Shown: positions 44,251 to 54,147 of the stretch, piece after piece | Layout: each line of letters starts with the position of its first letter | Position numbering within the stretch: position 1 is the first letter of the stretch | Assembly: GCF_000332055.1 (NCBI RefSeq) | Contig: NZ_ALVZ01000233.1 | Span: 1 to 64,000, forward strand | Direction of reading: 5' to 3' | DNA: 64,000 nucleotides | From: Xenococcus sp. PCC 7305 | GTDB taxonomy: Bacteria; Cyanobacteriota; Cyanobacteriia; Cyanobacteriales; Xenococcaceae | Made by a program: the position numbers and the translations under genes | The notes under the pieces: generated by a model | What the model saw: only the letters and a program-made list of their open reading frames with translations | Database searches by the model: none | Told to the model about the DNA's origin: nothing

Positions 44251-47200
44251 TTAACTGATCACTGAAATATCAGTGTTTTCGAGGGTGGGATTATTGCTAA
44301 AGTTGGTAATAACTATTGCTTCATTGCTGCCTGTGCCATCGCTATCGAATAGCAATCTGTCATTGTTGGCGTTATAAATAAATCGAGTATTCTCATCAAC
44401 TGCGACATTGCCTAGGACAAATTGCGACTCGTCGAGAACACCAAGTTCTAGTTCGATCCCAAAAGCAGAACGATCAATCACGATCGCATCTTCTCCAGAA
44501 GTGAAATCCGTAATCGTATCATTGCGATCGCCTCTGCTGGTATAGATAAAGCGATCGTTGCCATCTCCTCCCGTCATGACATCAACAGCGGCACCACCGG
44601 TGATCAGGTCATCTCCCGCACCACCAATCAAGGTATCTCTGGCTCCACGACCATTGAGTTGCAGCTGTAAGCTTGTAACCGCTGAGCCGTCTAAGACGTT
44701 AACTCCGCCGCCGCCAAAAATTTCTATGGCTTCGATGTTGTTGAAACTATCAATACCTCGTCCGATTAATTTGCTATCAGTGATTGTAAAGTTAAAATCT
44801 CCCGTTTCGACAATGATGTCGTAACCCGCGCCACCATTGAGTAAATCATTACTGTTTCCACCTTTGAGAGTGTCACTGCCATTGCCCCCATTGAGAGTAT
44901 CCTGACTTCCTTCTCCATCAAGGTAATCATTCCCGTTGCCACCATTGAGGGTATCGAAACCACCACCACCATTGATTGTGTCATCACCGCTCCCTCCCGA
45001 CACTAGATCATCGCCTTGTTGACCACGGATAATATCCGCACCTTCGCCCCCGTCAATAGTGTCCTTGCCTAACCCACCAAAAAGTAAGTCACTGTCTTGA
45101 TTGCCTTCAATGCTATCGTTACCTGCACCACCTTCAATCAGGTCGAAATCAATCCCACCTTTGATCGTGTCATTGCCCGCATTGCCCCGTAAGGTATCTC
45201 GATTATTGCCCCCATCGATATAATCATCATCGCCATCACCATTGATCGTATCCTTGCCATCATTGCCAACCAGAGAATCAAACCCTATTCCCCCGAAGAT
45301 AAAGTCATTTCCTCCTTCTCCCTTAATGGTGTCATCCCCATTATTGCCTTCTAGGCGATCGAAACCATCACCACCAGTTAAATAATCATTATCATCACCA
45401 CCTCGAAGAAGATCTGAGCCGACTCCCCCCATGAGAGTGTCGCTATCGGCACCACCAACGAGGCTATCATTTCCCGCGTCACCAATCAGGCGATCGTTCC
45501 CCCGCAGACCGACAATCGTATCATTGCCTGCTAAACCTTCAATTCTGTCGGCTTTGACTCCACCAACTAGAGAATCATTATTCTCATCACCCATAACATT
45601 ATTGCTAAAGGGTTCGGTGACTGTCAGAATTTGATTAACTGAGACGTTATTGAGTATTTGAGTTCTGCCCGATGGCCATTTGATTTCAACACGGTTAATC
45701 TGCTCATCTTGACCTAAACCAAAATGGAGACGTTGATCATTTTGCGCAAAGTTGTGAGTTCCGCTATTTTGTTCCCGTAATTGGGTTGTGCCCCCAGAGG
45801 TCACTCGGACTTGGGCACCAATGCCGTCACGATTAGATTCAATGCCGACTAGTTTAATTTGCAGCCAATTATTATTATTACCCTGATTTTCAAAGAGTTG
45901 GCTCGTATTACCTAGATAAGTTTTTCGAGGAGATTTGGTAATCGTAGAACTACTGAAAATATCGATCGCACCATCATTGTTCACATCGGCTGTCGCGAGT
46001 TTAGAACCTGTCTCAAAATCCAACCAAACAGGCCCCACAGACTCACTCTGGGCTCCCCCCGCCAGAGTTACTTTGATAAAAGTGCCATCACCTTGATTTT
46101 CGTAGAGAATATTTGGTTGATCATAGGTAGCATAGGAATTAGATATATAAATATCAAGATCTTTGTCGTTATCAAAATCTGCGGCAACGGCTGATTGGGC
46201 ATTGGTTAATTCGGTTAAACCAGCAGCAACACTACTATCCTCATACTGACCTGTGGCTTCGTTATAGATCCAAAGTTGATCGCTTAAGGCATTCTCTAGA
46301 GGATCAACATTGGTAAAACCGATCGCTTGCAGATTGGTAATATTGGCGGTGGATTCTACTGCCGAGCGAATCTTCTCGAAGTTATAACCATTGACCCGAA
46401 CTTGCCAGGTTTGATTATTGGCATTGTATCCAATATAAATTCCCCGAGCTGAGCGATCGCTTTTGATGCCTCCTATATTCGCACTATTAGGATTTAGGGC
46501 TAAAGCTGATACCCGATCTACTTCGTTGGTTCTGGGGTTATCATTGCTGGTTGCTGTTTCTGTAGTTTCTGAGCTGATATTAATAAAGGCTTCAAGCTCA
46601 GCAGCAGTTGGGTTGCGACCAGAGGAGCCAATGAAGATTTGACTAGGATTGATATCAATGGGCAGCGCATTAGGGCTAAAGAAATCGATCGCGACTGTTC
46701 CCGTAGTCCTAAAACTATAACCAGTCTCGGGGACGGCATTACTAAAAACTAAATCCGCCGCCACAATGCGATCGTTATTCTGGGAAACACTAGCATGATC
46801 AATATCATGACGCGATCGCACTAGGAAAATATCGTTATTTCCATCACCATCAAAATCAGCAATAATCGTATCTCTGGCCGATTCATGATCCGCAAAATCT
46901 TCTGATTGGTCGGGGTTCCCTTCGTTATTAATCGGGATATCAGAAGTTAGGGGAAAATTATAATCACTAGTGACATCAACAAAGCTATTGCCTGAGGAAA
47001 TATCGTAGACTTTGAGGGGAAATTCAAAGGTTCCTTGAATAATTAAATCTAGTTTGCCATCACCGGTAAAATCAGCCAACTGACCATAACGAGAAGAACC
47101 AGGGACATCGAAGCCGACAGCCTCCGAGCGATCGATAAAAGTTCCGTTGGGTTGTTGTTCAAAATAGGCATTTGCCGAACTTCCATCGGGTCGAGCTGCA

Positions 47201-47748
47201 ACTAAATTGACAAAATCTAGTAAACCATCGTTATTGCCATCAAACCAAATAGCGGCTCTGGTGCGAGCAAGTTTGTAACCAATATTGTTGTTTTCAGCTT
47301 CGTTAGTTAATAGATTAGAGTCGCGAAAACGATTGACAAAGAAATGATTGGATTGTCCTCTGCCATCTCCAACAATGCCGCCTAGTTGACCGCCCCCAGC
47401 GACAAATACATCGGGATCTCCATCATTATCCGCATCAATCCAAGTACTGCCATGGGTATCTCCCCCGCTACCCTGTCGCCAGTCTTCATCTAATAAATTG
47501 GTAAAGGTTCCGTTGCCATTATTAATGTAGAGAAAGGGAAATTTGGCATCGGGAAATAATACTTGATTGGCAGCATTATTGCTATTTATTGCCCCATTGT
47601 AACCATGGCCACTAATCCAAAGATCGACTAAACCGTCACTGTTGTAGTCTAACCAAGAAACGCTAATTGCTTCATCGCCTCGTTGTCTTGACCAGGTTAT
47701 ACCAGCAGTTTCTGCTGTATCTTGAAATGTATTGGATTGTAAGACCAT
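44251..47748 (-). CDS. CRTAC1-like (VCBS/ASPIC-UnbV) exoprotein with C-terminal RTX repeats
   Basis: A 1165-residue protein. The N-terminal 570 residues contain VCBS/FG-GAP repeats (SVSWLDYNSDGLVDLWISGH, STWIDADNDGDPDVFVAGGG, DFDNDKDLDIYISNSY). About 605-690 is an ASPIC/UnbV domain (WLQIKLVGIESNRDGIGAQV, NRVEIKWPSGRTQIL). From about 720 to 1060 a long RTX array (GNDSLVGGADSDTLMGGVGS and similar) follows, and the end (DRFIYTSRGDRNDTITDF) resembles the C-terminal module of RTX exoproteins secreted by type I systems. It has no signal peptide. It precedes a second RTX protein by 50 bases and is probably co-transcribed with it. Both are likely calcium-dependent surface or extracellular proteins. 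Confidence 0.87.
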   Translation of the reverse strand: MVLQSNTFQDTAETAGITWSRQRGDEAISVSWLDYNSDGLVDLWISGHGYNGAINSNNAANQVLFPDAKFPFLYINNGNGTFTNLLDEDWRQGSGGDTHGSTWIDADNDGDPDVFVAGGGQLGGIVGDGRGQSNHFFVNRFRDSNLLTNEAENNNIGYKLARTRAAIWFDGNNDGLLDFVNLVAARPDGSSANAYFEQQPNGTFIDRSEAVGFDVPGSSRYGQLADFTGDGKLDLIIQGTFEFPLKVYDISSGNSFVDVTSDYNFPLTSDIPINNEGNPDQSEDFADHESARDTIIADFDGDGNNDIFLVRSRHDIDHASVSQNNDRIVAADLVFSNAVPETGYSFRTTGTVAIDFFSPNALPIDINPSQIFIGSSGRNPTAAELEAFINISSETTETATSNDNPRTNEVDRVSALALNPNSANIGGIKSDRSARGIYIGYNANNQTWQVRVNGYNFEKIRSAVESTANITNLQAIGFTNVDPLENALSDQLWIYNEATGQYEDSSVAAGLTELTNAQSAVAADFDNDKDLDIYISNSYATYDQPNILYENQGDGTFIKVTLAGGAQSESVGPVWLDFETGSKLATADVNNDGAIDIFSSSTITKSPRKTYLGNTSQLFENQGNNNNWLQIKLVGIESNRDGIGAQVRVTSGGTTQLREQNSGTHNFAQNDQRLHFGLGQDEQINRVEIKWPSGRTQILNNVSVNQILTVTEPFSNNVMGDENNDSLVGGVKADRIEGLAGNDTIVGLRGNDRLIGDAGNDSLVGGADSDTLMGGVGSDLLRGGDDNDYLTGGDGFDRLEGNNGDDTIKGEGGNDFIFGGIGFDSLVGNDGKDTINGDGDDDYIDGGNNRDTLRGNAGNDTIKGGIDFDLIEGGAGNDSIEGNQDSDLLFGGLGKDTIDGGEGADIIRGQQGDDLVSGGSGDDTINGGGGFDTLNGGNGNDYLDGEGSQDTLNGGNGSDTLKGGNSNDLLNGGAGYDIIVETGDFNFTITDSKLIGRGIDSFNNIEAIEIFGGGGVNVLDGSAVTSLQLQLNGRGARDTLIGGAGDDLITGGAAVDVMTGGDGNDRFIYTSRGDRNDTITDFTSGEDAIVIDRSAFGIELELGVLDESQFVLGNVAVDENTRFIYNANNDRLLFDSDGTGSNEAIVITNFSNNPTLENTDISVIS

Positions 47749-48087
47749 ATTAGTAATCGATATGCTTGAAGCAAATTAGTTTTAAGGAATTTTCTTCACG
47801 GAAAATTTGGCGCTTTTTCCTTTATTTAGGTGGCACCTTCGATGAAGATAAGATTCGGTATTTACGGACAAAAATAGAGCTATATATAAAATGTATTTAT
47901 TTTGTTTCAATAGTATTATGCACAGAATATCAGTCTTTCTATTTAATTAAACGTAGTTCAATGCATTTACATAGAAATGTAGCAATTTTGTAAGTTTGAT
48001 ATTATGTGTTTAGACTACGTCTAATTTGAAACCTGTAGTTTTTGTAATTGTTTCGGGAATAGGGAATGGGAAATAGGTTTTAGGTAA
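47749..48087. other. 339-base spacer without a supported gene
   Basis: A 75-codon frame opens at 47766 on the plus strand but has no ribosome site, no recognisable domain and unusual composition, and I do not accept it. The last 40 bases hold GGGAATAGGGAATGGG-type repeats that run up to the shortened Uma2 gene. This region should contain the promoter of the RTX genes. Confidence 0.5.
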
Positions 48088-48543
48088 ATGGAAGGAAAAC
48101 ACAGCACTATTCAAACAGAACTATCTGCGGCTCTTAATGTAGCTCTCAAGCCCCAGAAGACTGCTCGTGCTTTTTCTGAATTGAGATGTACTTTTGGTGG
48201 ACGCTCTACTGTTCCTGATGTGACTGTTTTTACCTGGGATAGAATACCTCGGGACGAGGACGGAGCGATCGCGGATTCTTTTGAAGTTGCACCAAATTGG
48301 ACAATTGAAATCTTATCTCCTGAACAAAGTCAGACGAGAGTGACCAAAAACATTTTGCATTGTTTGGATAATGGGACAAAGTTAGGTTGGTTAATCGATC
48401 CTGGCGAGCGATCGCTATTCGCCTATTATCCTCAGCAACAGTTTGCGTTTTTTGAAGATGCTAATGATGTTTTACCTGTTCCCGATTTTGCAAGTTCGTT
48501 TCAGTTGACTTTAGGGGAATTGTTTGGCTGGCTGATGGAATAG
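48088..48543 (+). CDS. Uma2 family protein, 5'-shortened
   Basis: A 151-residue Uma2/DUF820 protein. The body of the domain is intact, with D44 in STVPDVTVFTWDRI and the glutamate in PNWTIEILSPEQS followed by a basic residue pair. Family members normally have about 40 more residues at the N terminus (a helix-strand unit before GKHSTIQTELS). Here the frame starts right at MEGKHSTIQ, and the upstream sequence is spacer repeat, so the 5' end appears to have been lost. Whether it is still translated is uncertain. Confidence 0.7.
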   Translation: MEGKHSTIQTELSAALNVALKPQKTARAFSELRCTFGGRSTVPDVTVFTWDRIPRDEDGAIADSFEVAPNWTIEILSPEQSQTRVTKNILHCLDNGTKLGWLIDPGERSLFAYYPQQQFAFFEDANDVLPVPDFASSFQLTLGELFGWLME

Positions 48544-48562
48544 TTGTCGCAATTCTCAATCT

Positions 48563-48901
48563 TTAATCATGTAGTTTTTTTAATATCTCTAAAACCATTT
48601 TCTTCAAATTTGGTAATTCTTCTGTCACAACTTTCCAGATTATTCGGCTATCTATTTGGAAATATTCATGAACTAGAATATTTCGGAAATCAATCATATC
48701 TCTCCAAGGTATTTCAAGATGATTTTCCATAAATGTTTTAGACATTGCCGAACTAGCCTCCCCTATGATTTGCAAATGGTAAACAATCCATGTGTAAACT
48801 AATTCATCTTGCTCAAATCTCTGTTTACCTTGTTTGGTATATTTTTCGATATTTTCAATAGCTTCTAAAATATCTCTTAATCTTTCGGTGTCACTTCTCA
48901 T
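48563..48901 (-). CDS. hepT: HEPN-domain RNase toxin HepT (DUF86), second pair
   Basis: A 112-residue HEPN protein with the intact R-x4-H-x-Y motif (R73, H78, Y80 in DFRNILVHEYF). It overlaps its MNT partner upstream by four bases. It belongs to the same family as the toxin at 23480-23827 but shares little sequence beyond the motif, so the two pairs are not recent duplicates of each other. Confidence 0.88.
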   Translation of the reverse strand: MRSDTERLRDILEAIENIEKYTKQGKQRFEQDELVYTWIVYHLQIIGEASSAMSKTFMENHLEIPWRDMIDFRNILVHEYFQIDSRIIWKVVTEELPNLKKMVLEILKKLHD

Positions 48902-49188
48902 AGAGGAATGGCTTCTTTGATGACTCTATTTTTAATGCGAGCTTTTAGTCCAGTTCCTGTTACGATGTCGACTTTTCTTCCTAGCAATTTTTCTAGATCG
49001 CGAATTAATCGGACAGGAAACCAAGGGCTTAGATTTTCTCCCAAATCTACCAAAAAATCAATGTCACTATTAATATCAGCTTCTCCTCTAGCCACTGAAC
49101 CGAATATTCTGATATTGTATGCGCCATGTTGATTAGCAATCTTGATAATTTCTTCTCGTTTATCTTGAATGTTTTCTTGAATATCCAT
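48898..49188 (-). CDS. mntA: MNT-domain nucleotidyltransferase antitoxin (MntA), second pair
   Basis: A 96-residue minimal nucleotidyltransferase with FGSVARGEADINSDIDFLVD (G30-S31, D42, D44). It is the first gene of a two-gene operon with hepT. As in the other pair, it probably adenylylates the motif tyrosine of its partner toxin. It lies next to the shortened Uma2 gene and 143 bases from the end of the NACHT gene. Confidence 0.88.
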   Translation of the reverse strand: MDIQENIQDKREEIIKIANQHGAYNIRIFGSVARGEADINSDIDFLVDLGENLSPWFPVRLIRDLEKLLGRKVDIVTGTGLKARIKNRVIKEAIPL

Positions 49189-49331
49189 TTTTTAATGCTT
49201 CATGATAAATGTTGTTCTATTTTACGGTTTGAGTACTCAAGCGGAATTAATTAAATGTTGATGTCTTCTGTTGCCTGTTGCCCGTTCCCCGTTCCCTAAT
49301 CATCCCTAAATAATTTATTTTGCATAAGTAC

Positions 49332-52300
49332 TTATATATAACCATCTAAGATTCCTTTTAACGGGTTGCTGGCCTTCCGTTCCCTATCTTGTCCGTAGCG
49401 CCATAATGTAGTACAGGTTCCCAATACGATAAACCAAGTTCCTAGTATGATTAGCCAATTTAAACTAATAGATTGCAAGGTAAGAAATCGCAGCATAAAT
49501 CGAGTTGAGAAAACAACCACAATCGGGAACCAGCAGAAATAAGGAAAAGCCAAGATAGCTAAAAATCTTATCCAATCTTTTTTGGTTTTGGCTCTATCCC
49601 AAACTCCAATACCTATCCCTATTAAACTAAAAACAACAACAACAAATGAAGCTGCCAAAGCACTTTCCAAATATAAAGCAGCAGCAAATAAAGCAGAAAC
49701 AAACAAACTCCAAAAAGTATTATCTTTAATAGTTGAAAGACCAAAAATAGCAAACATACCAGTTGCACCAATAACACCAGCAACATTCGCAACATTCGCA
49801 AGTACAATACTACTAGAAGAAATTACATAACCCGTAATAAACGCGCCAAAAAAGCCAAAAGTATAAAAACCAAAACTAGTAGCAAAGGCAGATTCATTAA
49901 CGAGTGAAATTTCAGCCCAGACTAGATTATCTTTGAACAACCGCTGTATTTTCGTTCCGAAAGTCAAAATTCCAAATAATCCAAGCTGAAGAAAAGTACT
50001 GGGTTTTAATCTTTCTTCAATTCCTTTCCAGAAAGAAACCCAGAAAACAAATAATACATAAATTGGGAATCCCCAAGCAACATTGTTCCAATTATCAGGC
50101 TGACGAAGAACAAGTAAAACTATTTCTGCAATAGCCATAATAGAAGCAATAATTCCCATAGCTAGAACTAATCGATAATGATAGCTACTTTTGAATTGAT
50201 ACTCTATTTCCAAGAATAAGTTACGCCAATCAGAAATATTGGGACGACGCTGATTAGCAAAGCGATTGATTAAATCTAATTGCAATCTTGGTTTTAAAGT
50301 AGATAATATTTTTGACCAGGAAGCACTGGAAAATGGAGTACCTAAAATATGATTAACTTGTTCATTAATTTTTTCCTCTATTTCAGGAGTTTGTTTCTGT
50401 TGTTCTAACAGTGAATCTGTCAGCGAATTCCACTCCGGATCACTTGGAATATTAATCGGATCATGGATAGAAAGTAGAGGAATAATTAAACGTGGGTCTA
50501 GTTGTGGTAAAGAATTAGGCATTAATTCGGTGGGGGTTCTATCCAACATATCAACAATTCGACAGGCAATTATTGATAAGCTCTTGCTTGACGAATCATT
50601 AAATGGTTGCCAAATCCAATCTAGATCTTTTTCATTTTTCTGTTCAGCAGTTAACTCAATATCTTTTAAAGCTTCAGTATTGTCATTTTGAATAAATAAT
50701 TCTGCTAAACTCCAAGCAGCACTAAAACATATAGACTCATCGGGATGCCAAAGAAAAGGAACTAGAGCTATAGATGCATCAGGGGTAGCTATCTTAGTTA
50801 GATCTTGAATAAATTTAATATCTTCCTTTTCAGCTAGAATAGCTAGTTGGGGAACAGCAAGATCTCCCATTCTCACTAAGGATTCCCTGATATTTTCTAA
50901 GCAATTTTTATGATCTTGATCTACTAAATTTTCACAGTATTCTTGCTTTCTCTTATATTCCTGAGCAAGTATTTTGGCTGCTTGAGGTAAATTAGTAAAT
51001 GATAAAGCCTTGGCGGATGCTTGTTGTTTTGATGGACCTGAATTGTCATTAAGAACTGTTTCTAAAAAATCAAATACTGACTTTCGTCGACTGTTTTCTC
51101 GTAAATCAGCCGCAACAGCTCCAAAAGCTTTCGCTAAGTCATCATCAACAATTACTTTTTCTAACTGCTGTTTATAATAATCAATAATTTCATCAGCTAA
51201 GGTTTGCTCTACTTCCTTCGCATCAGCTAAACATTCAAAACCTGTCAGAGCATCATGCTGATGAACTTGCTTAATTAATGGTGTTTTATCTCCAGTCAAG
51301 CCACACCAAAGTTTAACTGTTTCTCGCCAGGTTACGCTATCTTGCTTAAATCTATTGACTAGTTCTTCTTCTTGATTAGATAAGGCTTCGGCTGCAAAAT
51401 ATTCCTGTAACGTGAGGTGAGAAAATTGATATCTTTGTCCTCCATCAATTGGTAATAATAAGCCACTACGATCCACTATTTCAGCTAAGATTGCCTTAGT
51501 CTCTTGTTCTGGATTTAAATTTAGAGAAGGCAACAAAGCTCGAATTTGTTCTACAACTTGTTCATATTCAATATTGCGGCGATCGCGTTCTTGTAAACTA
51601 GCATTATCCTGGGCAAATAAGGCCAATTTTTGTAAAACTCTGCGTTTATGAATTGCTTCAAATTGATTAGGAATCTGTCGTTCTTCATCCCGTAACTTTA
51701 ATAAATGGGTAACAGCTTCTTCATAAAAGGCTGCTCGTGAATGAGGCAAGATAAATTGTTTATCTGCATAGAGATAAGCAATAATTGTTAGAAGTAATGG
51801 ATTACGAGCTAGAGTAATAATTTGTGGGCGATCGCGTAAAGTAGAAATCAGCTGATTAATAGATTTCTCTGGTGGTAATTCTGGTTCCCATACCTTGAGA
51901 AAATTCCGAATCTGGCGATCGCTAAATTCAACAATCTCTAAAGTTTGATCAACACAATTATTAAATTCATTATGATAAACAGCACTACGACAAGTAATAA
52001 TTACAGGACATTGTTCGTAGGTATCCAATAAATCTTTGATTAAATTGATAACGCGATCGCGAACGTTACTATTAACCTCATCCAAGCCATCTAATAACAA
52101 CATCAAATTGCCATTATCCAAGGCTTGACCAATAAAATTCTTAGCCTCAGGAAAATCTTCTCGTTTAAAGGCTTCGACCAATTTCGTTTGTAAATTATCT
52201 ATATCAAACTTTTCTAGTTCGTTTAAGCGATTGAGTTCTAATAAAACAGGTGTAAAGTTAGTTGATATCTTGCTTGATTTTTCGTCTGCCCAAGAAAATG

Positions 52301-53036
52301 CCAAATATTTCAACAACATTGATTTTCCTGAGCCAGGACTACCTTTGATCATCAACCGAGGATATTTACTAATCGCATCAAAAGCATCAATCTGACTATT
52401 ATCTGATTTCCCAGAAACCTTTAACGGCACAAAAATATCCTTCATTTCCAAAGGACGATTGGGACGAAAAGGAATTTTTAATTGTTGATATTTATTAAAT
52501 AAAGAGCCGCGATATCGCTTGAGAGAAACTGACCAGAAAAACTTTAAACCAGAAACTTGATTGTAGAGCCAATCCCCAGTTTTACTATAAAGATTCTCAA
52601 TCCAATTAGTTAGCTTCTCTTTGAGAAAGAATAAGATCCCGACAATTAATGCAATACTCCAACCTAAACCATTAAATAAATTGTCATTGATTTTTTCCCA
52701 GACATCAGCATCCTTGATTTCCTTTAATCGGGTATATTCATCTTCATAAATATTCGCGATTTCTGGCGCAGTTAAACCAAAAGCATTCGTCTCATAAAGT
52801 TTAATTACCAATGATGTGTCCATTGCCTTCTCATTCTGGACATGGCGATTGGCAAATTCTTTAATATCTTCAATCAAAGCTTCGCGATCGCTGTTTTGGG
52901 GATTCTGAGAATAAATCGGCGACGCTAATCCCAACCAAACAGAAATTGCTAAAGACAGCACAAACACACTAACCAATCTTCGCGTTTTGAAACGCTTGCG
53001 CGAAAACTTTTCCCAGAGTCGAACGAACTTGATCAC
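49332..53036 (-). CDS. membrane-anchored NACHT NTPase with HEAT-like and C-terminal transmembrane region
   Basis: A 1234-residue protein. Helix 1 at residues 20-40 (LVSVFVLSLAISVWLGLA) ends in a signal-like ASPIYSQ and helix 2 lies at 122-138; the roughly 80 residues between them could be extracytoplasmic. The NACHT domain follows: Walker A GSPGSGKS at 232-239, Walker B LLLDGLDE at 313-320, PVIITCRSAVY shortly after, and YQFSHLTLQEYFAAEAL near 540 at the end of the module. About 640-870 looks like alpha-helical HEAT/PBS repeats. The C terminus from about 950 has seven or so membrane helices. NACHT proteins in bacteria include anti-phage NLR-like defences and regulatory switches; the membrane region at both ends is unusual. 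The ligand and effector activity are unknown. Confidence 0.87.
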   Translation of the reverse strand: MIKFVRLWEKFSRKRFKTRRLVSVFVLSLAISVWLGLASPIYSQNPQNSDREALIEDIKEFANRHVQNEKAMDTSLVIKLYETNAFGLTAPEIANIYEDEYTRLKEIKDADVWEKINDNLFNGLGWSIALIVGILFFLKEKLTNWIENLYSKTGDWLYNQVSGLKFFWSVSLKRYRGSLFNKYQQLKIPFRPNRPLEMKDIFVPLKVSGKSDNSQIDAFDAISKYPRLMIKGSPGSGKSMLLKYLAFSWADEKSSKISTNFTPVLLELNRLNELEKFDIDNLQTKLVEAFKREDFPEAKNFIGQALDNGNLMLLLDGLDEVNSNVRDRVINLIKDLLDTYEQCPVIITCRSAVYHNEFNNCVDQTLEIVEFSDRQIRNFLKVWEPELPPEKSINQLISTLRDRPQIITLARNPLLLTIIAYLYADKQFILPHSRAAFYEEAVTHLLKLRDEERQIPNQFEAIHKRRVLQKLALFAQDNASLQERDRRNIEYEQVVEQIRALLPSLNLNPEQETKAILAEIVDRSGLLLPIDGGQRYQFSHLTLQEYFAAEALSNQEEELVNRFKQDSVTWRETVKLWCGLTGDKTPLIKQVHQHDALTGFECLADAKEVEQTLADEIIDYYKQQLEKVIVDDDLAKAFGAVAADLRENSRRKSVFDFLETVLNDNSGPSKQQASAKALSFTNLPQAAKILAQEYKRKQEYCENLVDQDHKNCLENIRESLVRMGDLAVPQLAILAEKEDIKFIQDLTKIATPDASIALVPFLWHPDESICFSAAWSLAELFIQNDNTEALKDIELTAEQKNEKDLDWIWQPFNDSSSKSLSIIACRIVDMLDRTPTELMPNSLPQLDPRLIIPLLSIHDPINIPSDPEWNSLTDSLLEQQKQTPEIEEKINEQVNHILGTPFSSASWSKILSTLKPRLQLDLINRFANQRRPNISDWRNLFLEIEYQFKSSYHYRLVLAMGIIASIMAIAEIVLLVLRQPDNWNNVAWGFPIYVLFVFWVSFWKGIEERLKPSTFLQLGLFGILTFGTKIQRLFKDNLVWAEISLVNESAFATSFGFYTFGFFGAFITGYVISSSSIVLANVANVAGVIGATGMFAIFGLSTIKDNTFWSLFVSALFAAALYLESALAASFVVVVFSLIGIGIGVWDRAKTKKDWIRFLAILAFPYFCWFPIVVVFSTRFMLRFLTLQSISLNWLIILGTWFIVLGTCTTLWRYGQDRERKASNPLKGILDGYI

Positions 53037-53259
53037 TGTTTATCTAACCAGGCTTTAAAGAATTTTGTGTCCTGATTATAGCGATTATGCTACACCAAAT
53101 CAAATCAAGATTGTCACGAAGAGTTCACTCTTTACTGGTTCAGAACAAAGGTTTGGGGATTTAGGGATTTAGGGATTTAGGGATTTAGGGAAAAGCCTAT
53201 TACTTCCGTTGTTCAACTTGGAAAATTTAACGGGGCTTTGCCCTTGAAGGCAGAGGGCA

Positions 53260-53300
53260 GAGGGCAGAAGGATAAAACTACTTCTAACTTATCCCTTTAG
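53260..53300. repeat. 41-nt dispersed repeat, second copy
   Basis: Identical to 63-103, from GAGGGCAGAAGGATAAAAC to ATCCCTTTAG. Copies this exact and 53 kb apart suggest a short mobile or frequently copied spacer element. Confidence 0.85.
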
Positions 53301-53375
53301 TAAGATTGAAAATCAAACAACCACCAAGACGAGCCCTAATTTTTCAACCCATTAGTCAAACCTTCGCCGGGGGTC

Positions 53376-53425
53376 TGGGGCGGGCGGTTCGCCCCAGTTG
53401 GGGGTTTGGGGGACTAGTCCCCCAA
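53376..53425. repeat. GC-rich hairpin followed by 20-bp palindrome
   Basis: TGGGGCG (53376-53382), 7-nt loop, CGCCCCA (53390-53396) is followed after nine bases by TTGGGGGACT/AGTCCCCCAA (53406-53425). The arrangement resembles dispersed palindromic elements of large cyanobacterial genomes. It lies downstream of psbM and of the divergent end of the NACHT gene's upstream region. Confidence 0.7.
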
Positions 53426-53528
53426 TAGAAATCATGGATCTTGTCGGACATCTCAAAAAAAACAAGCAACCCCCAAAAATAACGAGATTGCTTTATATAC
53501 TATAATTTCTTTTTTTATAAAAAGGTTA

Positions 53529-53639
53529 TTAAGAATTCCCACCAACCTTGTTAGTTTGGATATAAAGAATAAGCAAAAACACAGTGGGAACTAAAATAAA
53601 TAAAATAGTTGCAACAAAACCGAGATCATTAACTTCCAT
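53529..53639 (-). CDS. psbM: photosystem II reaction center protein M
   Basis: A 36-residue single-helix protein starting [20 protein letters not shown], the unmistakable PsbM sequence. PsbM sits at the monomer-monomer interface of photosystem II. The frame is open 25 codons further upstream, but the family start is the ATG at 53639. The tail (TNKVGGNS) is polar and faces the stroma. It is probably a single-gene unit, with the ferredoxin gene about 150 bases upstream on the same strand. Confidence 0.95.
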   Translation of the reverse strand: MEVNDLGFVATILFILVPTVFLLILYIQTNKVGGNS

Positions 53640-53788
53640 AAGAACAGTAGCACCTAAGTAACTTACAAATTGACGAATAACTCTACTGAGGCAAGCCTTA
53701 GCAAAGGAATGCACGAGTCTGACAATTATTAGAATATCATTACTTAGGTTGCATGATAATTGGTTGTCGCAATAATTACAGTTTGCGC

Positions 53789-54139
<351 letters not shown>

Positions 54140-54147
54140 TTATAATA

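Larger units (their letters stand above)
53037..53528. other. 492-base gene-free stretch rich in repeats
   Basis: No gene is seen. It contains four tandem copies of the 8-mer ATTTAGGG (about 53158-53190), the second copy of a 41-nt dispersed repeat (53260-53300), a GC-rich hairpin at 53376-53396 and a perfect 20-bp palindrome at 53406-53425. GC content jumps sharply in 53366-53425 compared with its surroundings. Confidence 0.6.

Noticed and set aside
47766-47993. 75-codon open frame on the plus strand
   Set aside because: No ribosome site, no recognisable domain and odd composition; it lies in the promoter region of the RTX genes.
53158-53190. ATTTAGGG tandem repeats as a telomere-like or CRISPR element
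   Set aside because: Only four 8-bp copies; this is a common low-complexity spacer word.
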